A stretch of DNA of 18,980 nucleotides, from assembly GCA_003167015.1 (NCBI GenBank), contig PMUF01000268.1, positions 2,748 through 21,727 of the forward strand, in the 5' to 3' direction. Positions 13,719 to 18,980 of the stretch are shown piece after piece. The stretch's first letter is position 1. Each line of letters starts with the position of its first letter. The notes under the pieces are model-generated. The model was not told where the DNA came from and did not search any database. It saw only the letters and a list, made by a program, of their open reading frames with translations. The stretch comes from Chitinophagaceae bacterium. GTDB lineage: Bacteria > Bacteroidota > Bacteroidia > Chitinophagales > Chitinophagaceae. The translations under genes and the position numbers were made by a program.

Positions 13719-15461
13719 TCAGTCAGGCATAATTTCATAGACCCGCGCTTCGTAAGGCCGTAACGTGTCTGATGACGGCGCGTCGGGATAATTATTCAGC
13801 TGTAAACTTGCATGGGAGAGATCGACATCGGGCCCGACCGTCGCGGGGTGGGCTCTGAAGTTTAGCAGAATAAGCATGGTCTTCCCATAGCCTTCCCGGG
13901 TATAGGCGTATACGTCGGGGTTGTCTTTATCCAGCAGGGTATACTGACCATAGACGAGTACCAGGTTGTCTTTGCGCAGCTGCACGGCGTGTCTGAAATA
14001 ATTGAGGATGGATTGGGGATCGTTTTCCTGGGCGGATGCGTTGACGGACGTGTAATCCGGATTGACTTCGATCCAGGGCGTACCGGTGGTAAAACCTGCG
14101 TTGGTGGTACTATCCCATTGAAAAGGGGTACGGCTGTTGTCGCGGGATGTCTGTTGCTGTTCCTGCAGGAAGGCTTTCAGGTCACCGCCCTTGTGCTGCA
14201 CCTCCTTATATTTATTGATCGTAGCGATGTCGCGGTAGTCCTCTATCTTATCGAACCGGATATTTCGCATCCCGATCTCATCGCCGTTATAGTAATAAGG
14301 CGTGCCCCGCATGGTCATGATGAAAGTGGTCAGCATTTTGGAAGAAACGGCCCTGAATGCCGGGCTATCGTTGCCCCAGTGGCTGACCATGCGAGGTTGG
14401 TCGTGGTTGGCCAGGAAAATAGAGAGCCATCCTTTTTCAGCGAATGCACTGTCCCATTTGCTGTAGACTTTTTTAAAATCCAGCAGGCTATAATCGGGGC
14501 TGCCGTGGCCGAGATTAATGCCTTCAAAAGAGTAAGCCATGCTAAGCTCGTGGCGGTCGGGGTCTACCAGTGCGTGGGCATCTTCGAGGGTGCTACCCGC
14601 GCCTTCCGCCACGGTCATGATGTCGTATTTGGAAATCACTTCCCGGTTCATTTCCTGCAAGTAATCGTGCAGATGCGGGCCCATGCCATAATAGCGGTTA
14701 ATATCTTTTTCATAGCCCGGTGGAAAGACCGGCCAGGTGGTATCCTTGGCCACGAACTGGAAGGCGTCCATGCGGAAGCCGTCGATGCCTTTGTCGAGCC
14801 AGAATTTCATGATATCGTCTACTTCCCGGCGGACCGTCGGGTTTTCCCAGTTGAGATCAGGCTGCTTGCGGGAGAAATAATGCAGGTAATACGCCTTTGT
14901 CAGGGAATCGTATTTCCAGGCGTCGCTGTTGACATCGAAAAAACTCCACCGGGGGGTAGGTTTTCCTCTTTCGGCATTCCACCAATGATAGTAATTGCGA
15001 TAGGGGTTGGTGCGCGAGCTGCGAGATTGTTGGAACCAGGGATGTTCATCGCTGGTATGATTGACGACGAGGTCCATGACCAGCCTGATGTTACGCCGGT
15101 GCATTTCGCTCAGCAGGGTATCGAAATCCGCCATGGTCCCGAAGTCCTTCATGATATTGCGGTAATCGCTGATGTCATAGCCATTGTCATCATTCGGGGA
15201 AGAATAGATAGGATTCAACCAGACCACGTTGACGCCGAGGCTTTTGATATAATCCAATTTGGAGATGATGCCTTTGAGATCGCCGATGCCGTCGCCATTG
15301 TCGTCTTTGAAACTGCGGGGATAGATCTGGTAGACGACCGCCTCCTTCCACCATTTACGTCCTGCGCCACTGGTATCCGCCGCGGATGCTGCCACCGGGT
15401 GGTTATTGCTACAAGAAATCAGCATAGATAATATCGGCAATAAAGTGATGAATCTTTTCAT
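13719..15461 (-). CDS. GH13 alpha-glucosidase / oligo-1,6-glucosidase, lipoprotein
   Basis: Seen: 580 residues. A lipoprotein signal peptide ends in LISC with Cys17, so the enzyme is probably lipid-anchored. The barrel starts near WWKEAVVYQIYPRSF, with a metal-binding-type loop DDNGDGIGD at 53-61. Conserved regions: DLVVNHTS at 130-137, QPDLN at 200-204, GFRMDAF at 218-224 (nucleophile Asp222), TVAEG at 283-287 (acid/base Glu286) and ANHDQPR at 351-357 (Asp354). A C-terminal beta domain follows. Known: QPDLN marks the oligo-1,6-glucosidase side of GH13 subfamily 31, acting on isomalto- or malto-oligosaccharides. Sucrose- or trehalose-active relatives are alternatives. No susC/susD genes are adjacent, so it is a stand-alone gene. 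It has AGGAGG five nucleotides before the ATG, strong for this phylum. Confidence 0.88.
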   Translation of the reverse strand: MKRFITLLPILSMLISCSNNHPVAASAADTSGAGRKWWKEAVVYQIYPRSFKDDNGDGIGDLKGIISKLDYIKSLGVNVVWLNPIYSSPNDDNGYDISDYRNIMKDFGTMADFDTLLSEMHRRNIRLVMDLVVNHTSDEHPWFQQSRSSRTNPYRNYYHWWNAERGKPTPRWSFFDVNSDAWKYDSLTKAYYLHYFSRKQPDLNWENPTVRREVDDIMKFWLDKGIDGFRMDAFQFVAKDTTWPVFPPGYEKDINRYYGMGPHLHDYLQEMNREVISKYDIMTVAEGAGSTLEDAHALVDPDRHELSMAYSFEGINLGHGSPDYSLLDFKKVYSKWDSAFAEKGWLSIFLANHDQPRMVSHWGNDSPAFRAVSSKMLTTFIMTMRGTPYYYNGDEIGMRNIRFDKIEDYRDIATINKYKEVQHKGGDLKAFLQEQQQTSRDNSRTPFQWDSTTNAGFTTGTPWIEVNPDYTSVNASAQENDPQSILNYFRHAVQLRKDNLVLVYGQYTLLDKDNPDVYAYTREGYGKTMLILLNFRAHPATVGPDVDLSHASLQLNNYPDAPSSDTLRPYEARVYEIMPD

Positions 15462-15466
15462 AATGG

Positions 15467-15472
15467 CCTCCT
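15467..15472 (-). promoter_or_regulatory. Strong Shine-Dalgarno sequence of the glucosidase gene
   Basis: Seen: AGGAGG on the minus strand (CCTCCT on plus), five nucleotides before the ATG at 15461. No other gene in the window has such a full match. It lies within the 44-bp divergent spacer shared with queA. Confidence 0.6.
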
Positions 15473-15505
15473 AAAAGTAGACTTTTTGGCTAATATTGCG
15501 GTTGC

Positions 15506-16741
15506 ATGCACCCTAAAGATATTTCCATAGCCGACTATACTTATGAACTGCCTGCTGAGGCCATTGCCAACTATCCTTTGACCGAGCGGGATGCGAGCAG
15601 GTTGCTGGTCTATCGGGGCGGGGTTATCGGAGAAACGGTATACAGGGACATCGCCGGTCAGTTGCCCGAGGGAGCGCTACTAGTGTTCAACAATACGCGG
15701 GTCGTGGAGGCGCGGATCCTTTTTCAAAAGGCGACGGGTGCGTCGATCGAAATTTTTTGCCTGGAGCCGCCGGTCGAATATAGAGGGATGGCAGCGGCCA
15801 TGGCGCAGACCGGCAGGGTGCGGTGGAAATGCCTGATCGGCGGGGCATCGAAGTGGAAGCCGGGGCAGGTGTTGACGAAGGCGATGGAAGGGATTGACCT
15901 GGAGGCGCGATATATCGAAAAGCTGACGGATTCTTTCCTGGTGGAGTTATCCTGGCATCCTGCGGAGCTGTCGTTTGCGGAGTTGTTGCACCGGGCGGGG
16001 CTGATCCCTCTCCCACCCTATATCCACAGAGCCCCCGATGCTGCGGATAGTGAAAGATACCAGACTGTGTATGCACGGCATGACGGGTCGGTAGCGGCGC
16101 CGACGGCGGGCTTGCATTTTACCGAAGCGATCTTCGAATCATTGGAGGCCCGGCATATCGGGCGGGCTTTCGTGACCCTGCATGTGGGAGCCGGTACATT
16201 TTTACCGGTGAAAGCGTCTACTATGGAGCAGCATATGATGCATACGGAATTCATTGCTGTGACACGGGAGACCATCCATGAAGTGCTGGAAGTGCTGACG
16301 GGGGGTCATCCAGTCATCCCGGTCGGGACAACGTCGGCGAGGACGATTGAAAGCCTATATTGGCTGGGTGTAAAAGCGACCCGGGACCCAGGCATCGACC
16401 CAGCGGAACTGGTGGTAAGGCAATGGGATGCTTATGAAGACTGGGCGAACGGCGTGGAGACGGAGGTGGCGCTGAATGCTTTGCTGGGTTGGATGGACAG
16501 GCAGGGATTGGAGCAGTTGATCACCACAACGCAATTACTGATCACACCAGGATACCGCTGGAAGATAGCAAAGGCGCTGATCACGAATTTTCATCAGCCG
16601 GAGAGTACACTATTGTTGCTGGTGGCATCGCTGATCGGGGAGGATTGGAAAAAAGTATACGACTATGCTTTGGAACATGGGTTCCGGTTTCTCAGTTATG
16701 GGGACGGGTGTCTGTTATTTGGGGCGGATGCTAGCTTTTGA
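15506..16741 (+). CDS. queA: tRNA preQ1(34) S-adenosylmethionine ribosyltransferase-isomerase QueA
   Basis: QueA transfers and isomerises the ribosyl part of S-adenosylmethionine onto preQ1 at tRNA position 34, forming epoxyqueuosine, a late step of queuosine synthesis. Seen: 411 residues, longer than the roughly 350 of the Escherichia coli enzyme because of an insertion around 90-120. Motifs: NNTRV at 62-66, GLIPLPPYI at 165-173, SERYQTVYA at 182-190, APTAGLHFT at 198-206, LHVGAGTFLPV at 225-235, GTTSARTIES at 274-283 and NFHQPESTLL at 361-370. The ATG at 15506 follows a leader of at most 44 nt with no Shine-Dalgarno sequence. TAATATTG at 15491-15498 is one mismatch from the Bacteroidota -7 element, so the transcript might be nearly leaderless. 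No tgt or queG is adjacent. Its 3' end overlaps the histidine kinase 3' end by 11 nt. Confidence 0.95.
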   Translation: MHPKDISIADYTYELPAEAIANYPLTERDASRLLVYRGGVIGETVYRDIAGQLPEGALLVFNNTRVVEARILFQKATGASIEIFCLEPPVEYRGMAAAMAQTGRVRWKCLIGGASKWKPGQVLTKAMEGIDLEARYIEKLTDSFLVELSWHPAELSFAELLHRAGLIPLPPYIHRAPDAADSERYQTVYARHDGSVAAPTAGLHFTEAIFESLEARHIGRAFVTLHVGAGTFLPVKASTMEQHMMHTEFIAVTRETIHEVLEVLTGGHPVIPVGTTSARTIESLYWLGVKATRDPGIDPAELVVRQWDAYEDWANGVETEVALNALLGWMDRQGLEQLITTTQLLITPGYRWKIAKALITNFHQPESTLLLLVASLIGEDWKKVYDYALEHGFRFLSYGDGCLLFGADASF

Positions 16742-18092
16742 GCGGGAATTCGAGCGTGAAGGTCGTTCCTTTTCCGATCGTGCTATCCACTTTGATCTTT
16801 CCCCGTTGCGCTTCGACGATGGTCTTGACATAACTGAGGCCGAGGCCGAAACCTTTTACGTTGTGGAGGTTGCCGGTATGAGCGCGATAGAACTTTTCGA
16901 AGATGCGGCGCTGGGTCTCTTTGCTCATGCCTATTCCATTGTCTTCGATCCGGATGACGAGGCTTTTGGCGGTGCTGTAGGTCGTGATTTTGATCAGCAG
17001 ATTATCTTTCGAATATTTGACGGCGTTGTCGATGAGATTGGTGATGAGGTTCATAAAGTGTACTTCATCCGCCTCGATCAGATCGCTCTTTGCATTGAGC
17101 TGTAATTCCGCACTGCCCCCCTTGCCTTCGAGCTGCAGCTGGAAATTTTCCATCGCTTCCTGGATGATCTGGTGGACATGCAGGGAGCGAAGATTGAGCT
17201 GCTGGTCTTGCCGGTCCAGCAGGGAAGCCTGAAGGATAGTCTCTACCTGTTTGTTCATCCGCCGGTTCTCTTCCTTGATAATACCGGTGAAATAGCCCGA
17301 TTTCTCACGGTCCTGGATCACTTTTTCATTCCGCAGGGCATCCACGGCCAGAGAGATGGTAGCCAGGGGCGTCTTGAATTCGTGGGTCATGTTATTGATA
17401 AAATCGTTCTTTATCTCGGAGAGCTTTTTTTGACGAAGCAGGGCGATGAGCGTAACGGAAAAAGCCGCGACGATCACGAGGGTGAAGAAAATAGCGCTGA
17501 TGATCATGAAGCGCGTTTGGCCCTGGACCAATCCATTGAAATCGTGGATGACGACCCACAAGCCTTCATCCGCCAGGATACTATTGGCTTCAGTATTTTC
17601 CGGGGCCTGCAAGGGGTAAAAGAATTGCCAGTTACGATTGCTATCGTTATACTCCCGAATGAAATCCGGAGATTGCAGTTCATCCTGTGAATGGAAATTT
17701 TGGTCGGAGGAAGCTGAATTTGAAATAAGGGAGAAATCGAAAGCCACATTTTTCAGTCCGGTCTTATCAAAGTCTTTGCGGAGGCGGTCGGCAACTTCCT
17801 CGACGGAGTAGCTCTGAGTAATGGGAGGCACCCGCTGCAGTTCAGTAGTAAGGGGATCGGGCCGCCAGATGGGTCCCGGCTTTAATCGTAATATCCGCGA
17901 ACCTGCCATGCTGTTCCTCCCATCGGCCAGGCCCTGGGCCACTTTAGCCACCTCAACCAATATATGCTGATGCAACTCTTCCTTCTTATTCTCGATCATT
18001 GTCAATATCCAGTTGATCTGAATGTAGATGATTCCGATCAGGGAGAGCGTGATCAATACAACAATGAGAGGGAAAATTTTTTTCAAACCCAT
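16731..18092 (-). CDS. Membrane sensor histidine kinase without adjacent response regulator
   Basis: Seen: 453 residues from the chosen ATG (MGLKKIFPLIVV). Membrane segments lie at about 5-28 and 196-219, enclosing a periplasmic sensor region of about 165 residues with no family I recognise. The cytoplasmic part has the phosphoacceptor motif NMTHEFKTP with His237, the N box NLIDNAVKYSKD starting near 352, the G1 box DNGIGM near 384, FEKFYR near 398 and GFGLGL at 414-419. I see no HAMP, PAS or receiver domain. Known: kinases with this H box and simple layout, such as RprX, are common in Bacteroidota. A frame extension to 18212 would add 40 residues before the membrane segment, so the ATG at 18092 with AAGAAG just upstream is preferred. 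No response regulator lies in the window. The 3' end overlaps queA by 11 nt. Confidence 0.9.
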   Translation of the reverse strand: MGLKKIFPLIVVLITLSLIGIIYIQINWILTMIENKKEELHQHILVEVAKVAQGLADGRNSMAGSRILRLKPGPIWRPDPLTTELQRVPPITQSYSVEEVADRLRKDFDKTGLKNVAFDFSLISNSASSDQNFHSQDELQSPDFIREYNDSNRNWQFFYPLQAPENTEANSILADEGLWVVIHDFNGLVQGQTRFMIISAIFFTLVIVAAFSVTLIALLRQKKLSEIKNDFINNMTHEFKTPLATISLAVDALRNEKVIQDREKSGYFTGIIKEENRRMNKQVETILQASLLDRQDQQLNLRSLHVHQIIQEAMENFQLQLEGKGGSAELQLNAKSDLIEADEVHFMNLITNLIDNAVKYSKDNLLIKITTYSTAKSLVIRIEDNGIGMSKETQRRIFEKFYRAHTGNLHNVKGFGLGLSYVKTIVEAQRGKIKVDSTIGKGTTFTLEFPLKS

Positions 18093-18128
18093 ACTTCTTT
18101 GTCCAACTGTAAAATTATCAATAAGGAT

Positions 18129-18161
18129 GAAAGGTACCCTAATATACCTTGATTCAGCAAG
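18129..18161 (-). promoter_or_regulatory. Possible Bacteroidota-type promoter of the histidine kinase
   Basis: Seen: on the minus strand CTTG (complement of 18158-18161), 21 nt, then TACCTTTC (complement of 18129-18136). Compared with the Bacteroidota -33 TTTG and -7 TAnnTTTG elements, each has one mismatch. The implied transcript start would leave a leader of about 30 nt before the ATG at 18092. This is a weak, consensus-only prediction. Confidence 0.25.
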
Positions 18162-18252
18162 GGGATTTAACGTAGGTTTCACAAAGAAAGGGGATTTCAG
18201 GGTAAAAAACACTATATTTTGTTATCTCACAAGATTCCTTAATTTCGATATA

Positions 18253-18807
18253 ATGGATAGTCCTGCACCAGGTATATTGTTAATTGCGGATCCTTTTCTG
18301 AAAGATCCGAATTTCATGCGTACCGTAGTGTTCCTCTGCGAACACCAGGATGAAGGCAGTTTTGGGTTTGTACTGAACAAGAACTACGACTACACCCTGG
18401 ATGAACTAGTCAGCGGGCTGGATGATCTGACAAAGATCCCCGTCTATCTGGGGGGACCTGTGCAGATGGACACGATCCATTTTCTGCATCAGTATCCGGA
18501 CAAGATCACCGGCGGCTATGAGATCATAGATGGGGTTTTCTGGGGCGGCAATTTCGAGACGGCTATTGAGTTGATCCGGTCGGGGGAGATCGATATGGGG
18601 AAGATCAGATTCTATATTGGCTATTCCGGCTGGGGCAGCGGGCAGTTAGCGGGTGAATTAAAAGAGAAATCCTGGTTGACGGTTCCGGCGAGCCGCAGAT
18701 TGGTCTTTCATAAAAAGCCTTCAGAGATCTGGAAGGATGCACTGCGCGATCTTGGCGGTGAATATGAGATGATGGTGAATTTTCCTATCGATCCGCAATT
18801 GAACTAA
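18253..18807 (+). CDS. YqgE/AlgH (UPF0301) family protein
   Basis: Seen: 184 residues, the usual family length, no signal or membrane segment. Family motifs: FMRTVVFLCEHQDEGSFGF at 21-39 followed by VLN, YLGGPV at 65-70 and GYSGWGSGQLAGEL at 123-136. Known: the family (YqgE, AlgH) is widespread and structurally characterised but its molecular role is still unclear; AlgH was linked to alginate regulation in Pseudomonas. Start choice: ATG at 18253 gives MDSPAPGILLIADPFL, the normal start; the frame is open further upstream but that part is intergenic and divergent from the kinase gene. No Shine-Dalgarno sequence is evident. No terminator with a U tract follows on the plus strand. Confidence 0.93.
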   Translation: MDSPAPGILLIADPFLKDPNFMRTVVFLCEHQDEGSFGFVLNKNYDYTLDELVSGLDDLTKIPVYLGGPVQMDTIHFLHQYPDKITGGYEIIDGVFWGGNFETAIELIRSGEIDMGKIRFYIGYSGWGSGQLAGELKEKSWLTVPASRRLVFHKKPSEIWKDALRDLGGEYEMMVNFPIDPQLN

Positions 18808-18830
18808 GGCGTCACCCGGGGGCTGGGGCG

Positions 18831-18860
18831 CCAAACAAAAGCCCCGGCAAAAGCCGGGGC
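18831..18860 (-). terminator. Intrinsic terminator for the minus-strand gene at the right edge
   Basis: Seen: GCCCCGGC (18841-18848), loop AAAA, GCCGGGGC (18853-18860), a perfect 8-bp GC-rich stem. In the minus direction it is followed by TTTTGTTTGG, a U-rich tail, whereas the plus direction has no U tract. It lies about 60 nt downstream of the stop codon at 18921. Confidence 0.85.
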
Positions 18861-18920
18861 CTGGGACTAACATTCTTCCGTGGGGTGGGGACCGCAAGAG
18901 GATTTCAATAACTTAACTCA

Positions 18921-18980
18921 CTATTTTACTTCAGCGGGTACTGCACCTTCGACCAATACGGTAACTTTATTGTTCAGCAC
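18921..18980 (-). CDS. C-terminal end of an unidentified gene, 5' part outside window
   Basis: Seen: a minus-strand frame enters at the right edge and ends at TAG 18921-18923. It encodes the last 19 residues, ending VEGAVPAEVK. The intrinsic terminator about 60 nt downstream supports this being a real gene end. The fragment is too short to name a family; the beta-strand-like NNKVTVLVEGAV gives no firm clue. Confidence 0.5.
   Translation of the reverse strand: MLNNKVTVLVEGAVPAEVK

Noticed and set aside
13989..15431. A 480-codon open frame on the plus strand
   Set aside because: It lies entirely antisense to the GH13 glucosidase, which has full catalytic motifs. The antisense translation has no recognisable domain, and its openness is explained by codon bias on the other strand.
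18093..18212. 40-residue N-terminal extension of the histidine kinase
   Set aside because: The open frame continues upstream, but ATG 18092 has an AAGAAG element and directly precedes the first membrane segment, and the extension covers the likely promoter.
18841..18860. Hairpin as terminator for yqgE on the plus strand
   Set aside because: The U-rich tail exists only in the minus direction; the plus side continues with CTGGGACTAA.

Overview
The window looks like a chromosomal housekeeping segment from a Bacteroidota bacterium, most likely Chitinophagaceae-like. This placement is inferred. It rests on the gene order, the long Bacteroidota-type MraY, the small FtsL-like protein between rsmH and ftsI, the DAP-type MurE, the HEFKTP-type histidine kinase and the general lack of Shine-Dalgarno sequences. 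Base composition is moderately GC-rich in genes, with one clearly AT-rich intergenic patch. No mobile element, CRISPR array, tRNA or rRNA gene was seen.

Region 1 (1-13049, all minus strand) is the division and cell wall (dcw) cluster. In transcription order it reads mraZ, rsmH, ftsL-like, ftsI, murE, mraY, murD, ftsW, murG, murC and ftsQ, with ftsQ cut off by the left edge. Most junctions overlap, abut or are under 30 nt apart, which fits one operon with translational coupling. Two junctions are looser: mraY-murD (161 nt) and murC-ftsQ (83 nt, holding a strong hairpin). The enzymes build the lipid-linked peptidoglycan precursor: MurC, MurD and MurE add amino acids, MraY and MurG make lipid I and lipid II. 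FtsW and FtsI then polymerise and cross-link septal wall, with FtsL and FtsQ as the divisome scaffold. murF and ddl are not in this cluster; ftsA and ftsZ would be expected beyond the left edge.

Region 2 (13050-13303) is the divergent intergenic region between mraZ and a DUF3052-family gene, and is the most interesting non-coding stretch. It holds three GTG-type repeats at exact 10-bp spacing just upstream of mraZ (a candidate MraZ box), an AT-rich inverted repeat, a pair of mutually exclusive hairpins, and three GTGG-type repeats that are also one mismatch from the DnaA box. Autoregulation by MraZ, DnaA binding, or both are possible.

Region 3 (13304-18980) is a set of short, mostly alternating transcription units: DUF3052 (+), a GH13 alpha-glucosidase lipoprotein (-), queA (+), a sensor histidine kinase with no adjacent response regulator (-), yqgE/algH (+), and at the right edge the last 19 codons of an unidentified minus-strand gene followed by an intrinsic terminator. 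Convergent pairs are packed tightly, with a 4-nt gap in one case and an 11-nt overlap of coding ends in another.

I found no evidence for a new multi-gene system. The observations worth following are regulatory, in the mraZ upstream region and the two unusual dcw junctions.
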